In this document: positions 18,185-25,884 of the stretch, piece by piece
Numbering within the stretch: position 1 is the first letter of the stretch
Layout: each line of letters starts with the position of its first letter
Assembly: GCF_000591055.1 (NCBI RefSeq)
Contig: NC_020388.1
Coordinates: 1,550,001 to 1,614,000 of the forward strand
Length of the DNA: 64,000 nucleotides
Direction: 5' to 3'
Origin: Natronomonas moolapensis 8.8.11
GTDB lineage: Archaea; Halobacteriota; Halobacteria; Halobacteriales; Haloarculaceae
Notes under the pieces: model-generated
The model's database searches: none
Seen by the model: the letters and a program-made list of their open reading frames with translations, nothing else
What the model was told of the DNA's origin: nothing
Made by a program: the position numbers and the translations under genes

Positions 18185-18592
18185 CTCATCGTATGTTCCT
18201 CTTTGGCGTAGATGACGGTCATCATATGGAACCGATGGGGGTGAACCTGCAGCATTTCACCGCTCAGGTCATCATATATATGACGACGCAGATAGCGTTA
18301 CTCTCGTAGGCGAGAACCGCGCCAGGAGAAAGAGAGAGAGTACGACTCAGGTATGAGGCTCACTGTCAGAGTGACTGAGGCACTTGGGGAAGGCACCGAT
18401 GATTCTGAGAGTGCTACGTTACCGTCTTCTACGCCGAGTATGGTAGAAGCAAAAGCGAACAAACGGGGTAGTCAGACAAAGTGATCAGTGGCCTAAAAAT
18501 GAGTAAAGACAGATAATGCTCAGATATAACTGGTTCGTGGACAGTAATCAGATCGTCTCAATTAAGAATACGACCCACCCATATCATATACC
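18185..18592. other. Region after the split gene; one weak small ORF
   Basis: Apart from the 43-codon ORF listed separately, no gene is supported. TCATCAT occurs several times between 18176 and 18280. A purine-rich GAGAAAGAGAGAGAG run lies at 18326-18340. The last 100 bases are AT-rich and end in CATATACC just before the glycosylase fragment. Confidence 0.35.
18353..18484 (+). CDS. 43-residue ORF resembling the tail of the upstream gene
   Basis: ATG at 18353 to TGA at 18484. The second half reads LPSSTPSMVEAKANKRGS, similar to RSTPSMSEAPKSS at the end of the split gene about 270 bases upstream. The bases TCTACGCCGAG are identical in both. It may be a duplicated C-terminal fragment of that gene rather than an independent one. 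No start signal or domain stands out. Confidence 0.3.
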   Translation: MRLTVRVTEALGEGTDDSESATLPSSTPSMVEAKANKRGSQTK

Positions 18593-18749
18593 ATGAACTT
18601 TGGACACAGCGGAAGCTTAGGGGTAGAACAACCGATTGATCTTACTGCCATTCTTGAAAGCGGACAAACCTTCCTATGGGAGAGAGAAAATCAAAACACA
18701 GCCGAGGAAACTCCCCCTGAAAATTCGGTATTCACCACTACAAGACTCA
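18593..18749 (+). pseudogene. N-terminal fragment of an OGG1-like DNA glycosylase
   Basis: About 52 codons from the ATG at 18593. The segment PIDLTAILESGQTFLWERE matches the conserved N-terminus (DL-x-LESGQ-x-FLW-x-RE) of archaeal 8-oxoguanine/3-methyladenine-type glycosylases, proteins of roughly 300 residues. The second IS630 copy cuts it at 18750. The catalytic helix-hairpin-helix region is not found after the element, so the gene is lost and not just interrupted. The family assignment rests on a short match. Confidence 0.5.
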
Positions 18750-19819
18750 TACTGAGGGCTAAAAATTCATGTAACTCCAGCCACGAGAAACGGTATGGCG
18801 AGGCTGGAGAAGGTCTCTGTCGAAGACCTCCGCCAGATCCTGGCGGAGGTCGATGAAGCCGACGCAGCAAAGCGGATTATGGCTGCGATTACCTACAAGG
18901 AGATCGACGATCTGACGCAGACAGACGCTGCCGAACTCTACGGATTTTCCAGTAGTTGGGCCTCAAAGTGGTTCACCCGACTCGAACGGCTCGCCGACGA
19001 GCCGTTCGAGGAGGTTGTCTATGATAAACCACGAGAAGGCAGGCCGTCCGAGCTTTCTGACAAAGAACACGACCAGTTCGTCGAGGCTCTTCACGACTCA
19101 CCCGGAGAAGTCAGATACGACGCACCCGCGTGGTCTGTTCCATTGGCGCGTCACTATCTCTCCGAGGAGTTCGGTGTTGAGTACTGCGAACGTCACGTCC
19201 GACGACTGATCTCCGAGGCCGGGCTGTCCTGGAAGACAGCCCGGCCGGAGTTCTACAAATCCGACGAGAGAGCCCAAGAAGCCTGGCAGGAAGGGTTCAA
19301 AAAAAGCGCGACAACTTGGACGATGAATACACGATCCTGACCATCGATCAGACGCGTCAGGTACTCTCGACGCTGATCTATGCGTGGTTTCCGGAAGGGG
19401 AGCGCCCGTCACTTCCGGTGACGGGCGCGTGGGATAGCATCAAGTTGCTCGGTGCAGTCAGCGATTCTAGGGAGACGTTCTTTCTGCCGTGTGCAGAGAA
19501 CTTCAACAGCGACACGACGATTCGCTTGCTAGACGCACTCCAGACAGAGTTCGGCAAGAAAATCTGCGTCATCTTGGACAACGCGTCGTATTTCACGGCT
19601 AACGCAGTCCAGGAGTTCGTCGAAGACACGCCGATCGAACTATGCTACCTTCCGCGGGGTTCACCGGAGCTGAACCCCGCGGAAGAGTGCTGGCGACAAC
19701 TCGATCAAGAACTTGGCAACCGTCTGTTCGACACACTCGACGAACTTCGTGATGCTGCGCTCTGTGCACTCAACCGGATTACCGTTCCAGATGTCTTTAC
19801 GTACTTATGTCCGTGAGTA
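18750..19819. mobile_element. IS630-type insertion sequence, copy 2
   Basis: Ends are TACTGAGGG at 18750 and, read in reverse, TACTCACGG at 19819. Unlike copy 1 there is no TA duplication. The three bases TCA occur immediately outside both ends, which may be chance. The missing remainder of the glycosylase gene agrees with a deletion or recombination at the right end after insertion. It is diverged from copy 1, so it was not produced by a recent local transposition. Confidence 0.78.
18795..19816 (+). CDS. IS630 family transposase (two frames joined by -1 shift)
   Basis: Frame 1 runs 18795-19340 with the HTH (DLTQTDAAELYGFSSSWASK) and LSWKTARPEF. Frame 2 at -1 ends at 19816 and has TILTIDQTRQ, CVILDNASYF and YLPRGSPELNPAEECW carrying the DDE residues. 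The shift point is the A7 at 19299-19305, at the same protein position as in copy 1. The product would be about 340 residues. Many codon differences from copy 1 without loss of frame argue that both were maintained by selection. Confidence 0.85.
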
Positions 19820-20091
19820 TCAACTATGATCCTGAGAGACTGCTTATCTCAATTTGGTAAGGGGGGTTGGGAAAGTTTTCTCCCACCCCCATACTCTGAA
19901 AAGCCACACAAGCCGATTAGAATTGATATGTGATTGATACCCTTCGAGACAGTATGGAATAACTCATACGGCTTGTGAGAAGGCTTAGATAGAAGTGAGG
20001 GTATATACTACACTCAGGAATCAAACCGGAATCTAATTTAAGGTATTTCTAACCGATTTTTATATTTGGTATTCATTTGTCCAATAATAAC
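19820..20091. other. AT-rich intergenic region, no gene seen
   Basis: No ORF with coding character on either strand. The bases just after IS630 copy 2 do not continue the interrupted glycosylase. AT content rises from about 20020 to 20130, leading into the candidate RNA promoter. Confidence 0.35.
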
Positions 20092-20106
20092 CGAAAGTTT
20101 TTCAAA
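20092..20106 (+). promoter_or_regulatory. Candidate BRE/TATA promoter of the structured RNA
   Basis: CGAAA at 20092-20096 followed by TTTTTCAAA at 20098-20106 resembles the haloarchaeal BRE plus TATA arrangement. With the usual spacing the start would fall near 20127, which is where the first hairpin begins. A second AT-rich block, TATAAGTATAAATT at 20115-20128, is an alternative. Confidence 0.4.
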
Positions 20107-20186
20107 CCTTAAGGTATAAGTATAAATTGATTCCGTCTTTGACGGGATCGAGTAAGCCCCAAGCCCGGACCAAGAGGAAGGGAATA

Positions 20187-20261
20187 ATGTTTCACAAATC
20201 TCATACTGATATTCTCTTTCTCACGTTCCTCAGGGGGCTTGTGCCTTTAAATCGTGCATAA
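20187..20261 (+). CDS. 24-codon micro-ORF inside the candidate RNA
   Basis: ATG at 20187 preceded by GAGGAAGGG 5-13 bases upstream, TAA at 20259-20261. The peptide has a hydrophobic middle (DILFLTFLRGLV) between polar ends. The long-range stem of the RNA would pair the region before the ribosome-binding site with bases inside this ORF. A leader peptide or small membrane peptide is possible. Chance is also possible at this length. Confidence 0.25.
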   Translation: MFHKSHTDILFLTFLRGLVPLNRA

Positions 20262-20333
20262 CCCTCGCCAACTGGGGGCCAATACAGTTGGTCAACCCAC
20301 CTACTCGGGGGTTAATACGAGTAGGGACATAGG

Positions 20334-20373
20334 CTTCCCCCGGCGGGGAAGAGAAAATAACAGTCGATTTTTT
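20334..20373 (+). terminator. GC hairpin plus T6, terminator of the candidate RNA
   Basis: Stem CTTCCCC (20334-20340) with GGGGAAG (20345-20351), loop CGGC, then an A-rich spacer and TTTTTT at 20368-20373. Archaeal termination depends mainly on the T-run; the hairpin may protect the 3' end. Confidence 0.45.
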
Positions 20374-20459
20374 CAGAGACAGATAGCGATAGCAATATTT
20401 GCCGCTTCATTCAGATAAGCATATAGAACACGGTATCTACCTACCTAATTTAGATGGTG

Positions 20460-20858
20460 TCATAGAAGAGTTCTCACACCGTGATCACTGCTTCCCGGAT
20501 TGTCTCCTCGTTCGTAGTTGGTGACTGCGACGACGAGACGCAGACACAGCGCGAGGAACACCTGCGCTCGTGCATGCAGGCAGACTCGGGCGTGCGTTCG
20601 CTCAAGGCCGCAGTCTTTCACCACGTCGTCAGTCCGTTTGACCCCATTACGGTGGCATATCCCACGACTGAAGTCGCGAGAGGAGGTCGATAGACTCAAC
20701 GAATCTGAGAATAGACGACCTACACCTGAGTCCTGAGCGACGACTCGTTGATACCAACAGTTGATACGTTTGCGGACAGAGTCGCCGCGGAGCCACGGGA
20801 GCCGAGCGGGTTCGCATTCAATTCTGTTTTGGTAGAGCGCACCGACAGATTTCCCCAC
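20460..20858 (-). pseudogene. Probable remnant of a transposase C-terminal region
   Basis: The reverse-strand frame contains RGDSVRKRI, RLFSDSLSLSTSSRDFSRGI, CHRNGV and ALCLRLVVAVTNYERGDNPG, a pattern I associate with the C-terminal part of a haloarchaeal transposase. No upstream catalytic domain is present. Degraded sequence continues to about 20950. The assignment is from memory of family patterns and is tentative. Confidence 0.35.
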
Positions 20859-20990
20859 TTACCGCTACGACTGTATTTCGCTCAAGAAGCGTTTAGAACC
20901 AGATCGCCGCCGGAACGCGGAATAAGACGGTGGCGCTGTCCGGGCTACCATGCACCCTAAGACGCTGAGTTCCCAACAAACAGTCGTGGG

Positions 20991-21503
20991 ATGTATAAGA
21001 AAGGTCACTACGGGGCTGCGCTGACGGCATATGCCCCAGTTGGGATGGGAGCGTTGGCCGTTGGGTTTGAGGTAGCCGCTGTCGGTGGTGCCATCCTTTC
21101 GGTTGGGTTAGCGATGGTGCCGGATTGGGATCAAAAGCTGCCGAATGTTCCCCACCGAGGGCCGACACATACAGTGCGGTTTGCGATCGGCGTTGCCGCC
21201 GTCGCGGGACTACTCGGTGGGGCGCTCGGACTCACTGTCACGTCACAGTGGTTCCTCGTCGCTGGAACAGGCGTATACATGGCGCTCGTGGGCGGACTCA
21301 CGATCGGCTCGCATATTGCTGCGGATGCGCTTACCCCGATGGGAGTCACACCGTTTGGCGATAACCGGCATTATTCGTACGACCTCTGGAACGCTGACAG
21401 CACGGTCGGCAATTACGTATTATTGGGGCTTGGTATACTCTCGACAGCGATTGCGCTAGTCATCGGGGCTGAATTGAACGCTCTCTTGAGCCCCTATCTG
21501 TGA
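20991..21503 (+). CDS. YdjM/DUF457-like membrane metal-dependent hydrolase
   Basis: A 170-residue protein starting MYKKGHYGAALTAYAP. Four hydrophobic segments lie around residues 12-40, 62-85, 90-115 and 140-165. The family residues are present: an early KKGHYG histidine, VPDWDQKLPNVPHRGPTHT with aspartate and histidines, and GSHIAADALTPMGVTPF with HxxxD. The layout matches the YbcI/YdjM group of membrane-bound putative metal-dependent hydrolases. Substrate unknown. Just downstream the convergent helicase gene ends. Confidence 0.85.
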   Translation: MYKKGHYGAALTAYAPVGMGALAVGFEVAAVGGAILSVGLAMVPDWDQKLPNVPHRGPTHTVRFAIGVAAVAGLLGGALGLTVTSQWFLVAGTGVYMALVGGLTIGSHIAADALTPMGVTPFGDNRHYSYDLWNADSTVGNYVLLGLGILSTAIALVIGAELNALLSPYL

Positions 21504-21535
21504 CCCCCCTCGGATAGCGTATAGCTGAGATAGCA

Positions 21536-23989
21536 TCACAATCGGTCGATGACGTCACCGAGAATTTGTCTCCCAACTACACGATCAAGCGGATCGTTCT
21601 GATTTCCACAGTGCTCAGACATAATACAGAGCGGACACCCACGTCGTCGTTGACAGTCGCAAGTGTCTAAGTGGTCGTAAGTTCGTCTGGCGATCGCCTC
21701 GAAGTTATCGTAGATGGCTCGAGAAAATCCGATCCCACCGTCGATCCCATCGTGGACGAACCACACCGGCCCTGGAATTCGCTCGTCCCGGTGTCTGGGC
21801 GTTGAGAGTCCACCGATATCACTATTATCAATCATTAACTCAAGCGGAGCTAATTGGATGATCCCGTGCTCGGCAGCATGAATACCGCCACCGTAGGTGT
21901 ACCGCTCCGGTTCGGTGAGTCCAGTGTCTGCCTCGGCGTGTTTGGTCGGTTCCAAAAGCGGTTGATCAAGTCTGCTAATCGTGGTCGAAAGATGGTCGCT
22001 GGGGAGCGACACCCACATGAGCTCGGTGTCAAGCGACAACGGTGGTGATCCAGTTGGATGCGGTCCACTTTCAATTTCGCCAGTTGAAATGTTATGAACA
22101 AGATATTGCGCGTAGTCGATATCGACGTTAGCACGACCGAACCACAACGTGTAGCCGTCGCCGAGGTCTTGAGACATCTCTGGACGGAGATTCGAAATAC
22201 GCTTGTCAGACAGCGTTTGTGTGTAGCGCCCCGTTCCCCGTTCTTCGACTAGGATTCGCGGGGTCCGAGTATCGTGTTCGACCTCCACGACCTCGTACTG
22301 TTCGCCATCGTGCAAAAAGAGTGCACCCTTGTGGTAGTCGCGGTAGGCACGCTCTTTTGTGACGGGGTCGTGGTCTATCTCGCCATCGATGCAGTTGATG
22401 AGATACTGCCGTCCGCTCGTGTCGTAAATCGAGATCCGGCTTTCTGGCCGTGAATCCCCCATGTAGTGAACGCCGTTATCGAGATCGACGCCACGCTCAA
22501 GCACGCCGGCTTCTTGCCACATCGACACCATCTCCGCAAGCCGGTCCTCTTGGCCGAGTATCCCGGCATCTTCGTCAGTCAATGGTCGTTCCTTCGCGGC
22601 GACGCACAGGTGATCTGCGTAGACCTGTTCGTTCTCGATGGAGACGACCGCATCCTCGACATCGTCTTCGAAGAGATACGACGGATTGTCAAGAATATAC
22701 GAATCCATCGCGTCAGCGCCGCCAACTAACACCGAAAGTGCGTCGGTTTGCCCACGCCCGGCCCGCCCGATTTGTTGCCAGAATGATTGACGGGTGCCCG
22801 GGTAGCCACTCGTGACTGTTGCGTCGATACCGCCGATATCAATACCAAGCTCGAGTGCGTTCGTTGAGGCGACCGCGTCGACAACGCCATCTTGGAGTTG
22901 GGCTTCGATCCCTCTCCGAGTGCGCTTTCCAAGCCCCCCGTGGTAGGCTTTTGTATCGACATGGTAATTTCGGGGATGATCCCTGGCGGCACCACCGATC
23001 TTTTGAGCAGCAATTTCTGTCCCTTGGCGAGCTGAACAGAACTGGAGCGTCTGCCGTTCGTTGATAGCAAGATGAGCAGTGACCTTTGCGGCTTCTTCTC
23101 CCGTAGAGATACGGAACTCTTCGAGTCCACCCTCTGAAGGATCCATATTATATGCCTCGGCTTCACGAAGCGCCTTGTCATCTATCGGCGGCTTCCACAG
23201 GACGATGTCACGCTTTCCGTGAGGTGATCCATCCTCGTCGATAACGGTGAACTCCTCACTTGTGAGTCGTGTGGCGTGTTCGGCAGGGTTTCCAATAGTC
23301 GCCGTTGTTAAGACGAATTGTGGGTCAGCATTGTAGTATTTTAATAGCCGGCGCAGTCGGCGAAGGATCCAAGCCACGTGAGTACCCATACTACCGGAGT
23401 ACTGGTGTGCTTCGTCAACGACAATGAGCTCCAAATTATTGTAGAACCGCGACCACCCATTGTCGGTGTTGTGCCGCGGAAGGTAAACGTTCAATCCCGC
23501 GGGATTGGTTAGGATTGTGTCAGCATTGCTCCGGATATCTCGCTTGAGATCCTGCTTCGTATCCCCATCGTAGGCCTCCGTCCGGGTATCAACATCCCAC
23601 TCGGCGAGGCGATCGTTGAGTGTCCTCTCCTGATCCCGAGTTAGTGCTTTCATCGGGTAGATGCACAGTGCCGTCGAGTCTGGGTTGTCCAGTTGATTCC
23701 TGGCGATTTGGAGGGCGTAGATACGAGTCTTCCCGGAAGAGGTTGACGTCGTCACTACGATATTTTCATCGTTGGCAAGTGACGCGAGCCCCTTCGCCTG
23801 ATGCCGGTACAGATCGTTATTAAGACTATCGGCGAGCTTATCTCGGAGGACCTCCTCGGCAGGGACTGTGTCTGCATCCCGTGCCGGTACGTGTTCACTC
23901 GCAGTTACCTGCCTGGAATACTCTGGGAACGATTCTTTCAATGCCTCCTCGGAGAGGACATCGTCATGCTGTGGTGCGTTACGGCTCAT
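21536..23989 (-). CDS. DUF1998 SF2 DNA helicase, MrfA/Hrq1-like
   Basis: An 817-residue helicase. RecA domain 1 has motif I TSTSSGKT, motif II VVDEAHQ and motif III TTATIGNP. RecA domain 2 has TNALELGIDIG and motif VI QQIGRAGRGQ. The C-terminal DUF1998 region ends in a zinc-binding set CDCQRRRGCPLCIMSEHC. This is the architecture of yeast Hrq1 and Bacillus subtilis MrfA (YprA), which act with an RNase H-fold exonuclease in mitomycin C repair. The gene upstream, 5 bases away, encodes exactly such an exonuclease, so a two-gene DNA-repair operon is likely. Mitomycin repair in archaea is inferred. Confidence 0.88.
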   Translation of the reverse strand: MSRNAPQHDDVLSEEALKESFPEYSRQVTASEHVPARDADTVPAEEVLRDKLADSLNNDLYRHQAKGLASLANDENIVVTTSTSSGKTRIYALQIARNQLDNPDSTALCIYPMKALTRDQERTLNDRLAEWDVDTRTEAYDGDTKQDLKRDIRSNADTILTNPAGLNVYLPRHNTDNGWSRFYNNLELIVVDEAHQYSGSMGTHVAWILRRLRRLLKYYNADPQFVLTTATIGNPAEHATRLTSEEFTVIDEDGSPHGKRDIVLWKPPIDDKALREAEAYNMDPSEGGLEEFRISTGEEAAKVTAHLAINERQTLQFCSARQGTEIAAQKIGGAARDHPRNYHVDTKAYHGGLGKRTRRGIEAQLQDGVVDAVASTNALELGIDIGGIDATVTSGYPGTRQSFWQQIGRAGRGQTDALSVLVGGADAMDSYILDNPSYLFEDDVEDAVVSIENEQVYADHLCVAAKERPLTDEDAGILGQEDRLAEMVSMWQEAGVLERGVDLDNGVHYMGDSRPESRISIYDTSGRQYLINCIDGEIDHDPVTKERAYRDYHKGALFLHDGEQYEVVEVEHDTRTPRILVEERGTGRYTQTLSDKRISNLRPEMSQDLGDGYTLWFGRANVDIDYAQYLVHNISTGEIESGPHPTGSPPLSLDTELMWVSLPSDHLSTTISRLDQPLLEPTKHAEADTGLTEPERYTYGGGIHAAEHGIIQLAPLELMIDNSDIGGLSTPRHRDERIPGPVWFVHDGIDGGIGFSRAIYDNFEAIARRTYDHLDTCDCQRRRGCPLCIMSEHCGNQNDPLDRVVGRQILGDVIDRL

Positions 23990-23994
23990 GGATG

Positions 23995-25344
23995 TTATGA
24001 GAAGTCCGAAAGCGAACCTTGTCTACTCTGCTCGCCTGTTCGATTCCTCGGTGTCTCTGTTCCCGAGGGGCGGCGGCTAACATCCTGAAGGGATTCATAA
24101 ATTGTTGCTAGCGCCCGTACATCGTCTTCGCAGTAGGCCTCGAGGCGCTCCCAATCCGGTTGATAGCCGTCTGGCTGGTCCGCGGTCTGTCGCCATGTAT
24201 TGTACTCTCTTGCGGCTGTACTTCCATCGACCCCAGTCGTCGTTGACACCCATCCAAGTGCTGCAGCGACGGCCTCTAGCCGGTTGCTCCGAGCCGGGAG
24301 CGTTGCGTGTCCCTGCGTTGTAGCGTAGTACAGTGGGTCGAACTGATAGCGACTCTCCCAGTCAGCGACCCATTCCGGGGCATCTCGTTCAAGATGGTGT
24401 TTGATGATCGGGAAATCGAAATTGTAGCCGTTCCAAGCAATCACAGGTCGCCCCCTCGCGACGCCAGTCAGCCACGACATGAACGCGTCGACGTGTTCGG
24501 TTGGGTCGTCGTGTTCCCGCTGTCGAAACGAGAGATAGTGACCCTCCTCACTCCCGCCATCGAGAACCCCAACCAACCATGCGATTTCGCCGTTAAGCCC
24601 GTTGGTTTCGATATCGATGAACACCGGATCTCCGTTCGGAAGCGCCCCACCGTCTCGCTGGATAACCTCACCGGTCGCGATAGCCGTCGCTGATGTATGC
24701 ACTGCTGTCGCTGTCTTCTCACCGAACCCGCGAATCTTGGCGAGTTCCTTCGGCGTCGTCCCCGCAATCGCGTCACGGGAATTGAATCCATGCTCTCGAA
24801 GCCGCTCGGCTTTCGTCGGCCCAATTCCCTCGAGTCCCTGAAGCCCGAAGTTCGTCGGGTCGTGCGTCTCGATCCTGATAGCCCCGTTTGAGTAGACCGA
24901 TAGCTCGATGAGTGGGCGTTCGTTCTCGTCGATAGCAGCGCCGACAGAACTGGTTGGCGGACCAGCACCATGAATCAGATAGGTGTCTGTCGCTACCTCG
25001 TACCGCGTCTGGTATTCTGCTCGTAGCCCAGTTGAGACGTGTGTGACTATCGACTCGTCGACCCAGCTACCTGGCAGGGAGTCGAGATACCTATCGATGC
25101 CCTCAAGCCTGGTTTCGCGGTGATGGGGGTCGATAGTTAATTCTAAACAGTCGCTTACAACATAGCAGCGTTCCACTCCTGCGAGGCCCCCGTTTTTGAT
25201 ACTTTCTCGGGGAACGTCTGTCGGCCTCGGTGGCAAATGGTCCGGCGTAGGGACCATCGCAAAGAGAATGTTCAGATCTTCCACGATGTGATAACTAGCA
25301 GATTGACTTGGGTCGACAACTGGAACATCAGTGAGCCGAGTCAC
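23995..25344 (-). CDS. RNase H-fold 3'-5' exonuclease, MrfB/YprB-like
   Basis: A 449-residue protein. A DEDD-type exonuclease domain occupies about residues 240-420: VFIDIETNGL with the first D and E, WNGYNFDFPII with the next D and YCEDDVRA with the last. Ahead of it, about residues 170-225, is a helix-hairpin-helix pair (LEGIGPTKAERLREHG and IRGFGEKTATAV) for DNA binding. Family COG3359, as B. subtilis MrfB, which works with the helicase MrfA. It is first in the operon. The final 30 residues are a charged tail. Confidence 0.85.
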   Translation of the reverse strand: MTRLTDVPVVDPSQSASYHIVEDLNILFAMVPTPDHLPPRPTDVPRESIKNGGLAGVERCYVVSDCLELTIDPHHRETRLEGIDRYLDSLPGSWVDESIVTHVSTGLRAEYQTRYEVATDTYLIHGAGPPTSSVGAAIDENERPLIELSVYSNGAIRIETHDPTNFGLQGLEGIGPTKAERLREHGFNSRDAIAGTTPKELAKIRGFGEKTATAVHTSATAIATGEVIQRDGGALPNGDPVFIDIETNGLNGEIAWLVGVLDGGSEEGHYLSFRQREHDDPTEHVDAFMSWLTGVARGRPVIAWNGYNFDFPIIKHHLERDAPEWVADWESRYQFDPLYYATTQGHATLPARSNRLEAVAAALGWVSTTTGVDGSTAAREYNTWRQTADQPDGYQPDWERLEAYCEDDVRALATIYESLQDVSRRPSGTETPRNRTGEQSRQGSLSDFS

Positions 25345-25599
25345 TGGTCCAAGAGCAATATGCGCTGAGTCCGGTGGCGCAGCGATGATTCAACACAGCC
25401 CTTTCACTCAAACCCGATGTGATCGACTGAGGATAAATACCACAAGTCGACATCCATACACTCACTCACTAATATATCACGTCGAATGATCTGGCAGGTC
25501 GTTAGTTATCATAGTGAGCAAATTAATACTCCATACCAATTCTACTGACCTGCTTTTTAATAACTATTTTAATGTATCAGCACCTGAGTTGTTAATGTA

Positions 25600-25752
25600 A
25601 TGTCGTACACCTGCTCCAGTTGCGATGCACAGTTCCAGAGTGCTGCCGGCGTGACCCAACACGTTGCGCTTCATCACAACACGTGTGCTGAGTGCGATGA
25701 ACAGTTCGACGAGACCGACGCGCTGCGCAACCACATCCACGAGAACCACTGA
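25600..25752 (+). CDS. 50-residue protein with two C2H2 zinc fingers
   Basis: ATG at 25600, TGA at 25750-25752. Finger 1 is YTCSSCDAQFQ with HVALHH. Finger 2 is TCAECDEQF with LRNHIHENH. Each has CxxC, about 12 residues, then two histidines in the classical C2H2 spacing. Free-standing two-finger proteins like this are frequent in haloarchaea and presumably bind nucleic acid or protein. The upstream 100 bases are AT-rich. GCAGGTC/GACCTGC repeats at about 25494-25559 lie before it. Confidence 0.82.
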   Translation: MSYTCSSCDAQFQSAAGVTQHVALHHNTCAECDEQFDETDALRNHIHENH

Positions 25753-25884
25753 GCGGACAGTTCGGTAGGATTTCGCTCGAAATCCCCGTTTTCTCGTCAG
25801 AGCCAGTCGTCGTCAGTTGAGAACGTGGTCCCAAACAGCTAGTCTGCTGCCGTTGCAGCGTCGGTCACCGACTGAGACGTCCAG

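Larger units (their letters stand above)
20127..20375 (+). ncRNA. Candidate structured RNA with repeated GGGGnnAATA-loop hairpins
   Basis: Elements in order. (1) 9-bp stem GATTCCGTC/GACGGGATC at 20129-20149 with a TTT loop. (2) Long-range pairing AAGCCCC (20154-20160) with GGGGCTT (20234-20240). (3) Hairpin CCAACTG/CAGTTGG (20268-20291) with loop GGGGCCAATA. (4) Hairpin CCTACTCG/CGAGTAGG (20300-20325) with loop GGGGTTAATA. (5) Hairpin CTTCCCC/GGGGAAG (20334-20351), followed by T6 at 20368-20373. The two loops match at 8 of 10 bases while the stems differ in sequence but stay paired. That points to a selected RNA shape that binds a partner twice. ACCC lies just 5' of each of hairpins 3 and 4 and could pair with the loop G-run. 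No known RNA family is recognised (not RNase P, SRP or tRNA). Confidence 0.55.

Noticed and set aside
18076-18309. A 77-codon ORF after the IS6 element
   Set aside because: It is in a different frame from the reconstructed gene tail, starts in the IS end and shows no domain.
20154-20375. Known RNAs (RNase P RNA, SRP RNA, tRNA, TnpB guide RNA) for the structured region
   Set aside because: The diagnostic sequences of RNase P and SRP RNA are missing, there is no cloverleaf, and no tnpB lies nearby.
20460-20858. A 132-codon reverse-strand ORF as an intact gene
   Set aside because: It has no complete transposase catalytic core and degraded sequence follows on both sides; kept only as a probable transposase remnant.
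25494-25560. GCAGGTC/GACCTGC inverted repeat as an operator or terminator
   Set aside because: Only 7 bases with a 50-base spacer, easily due to chance; mentioned only in passing with the zinc-finger gene.
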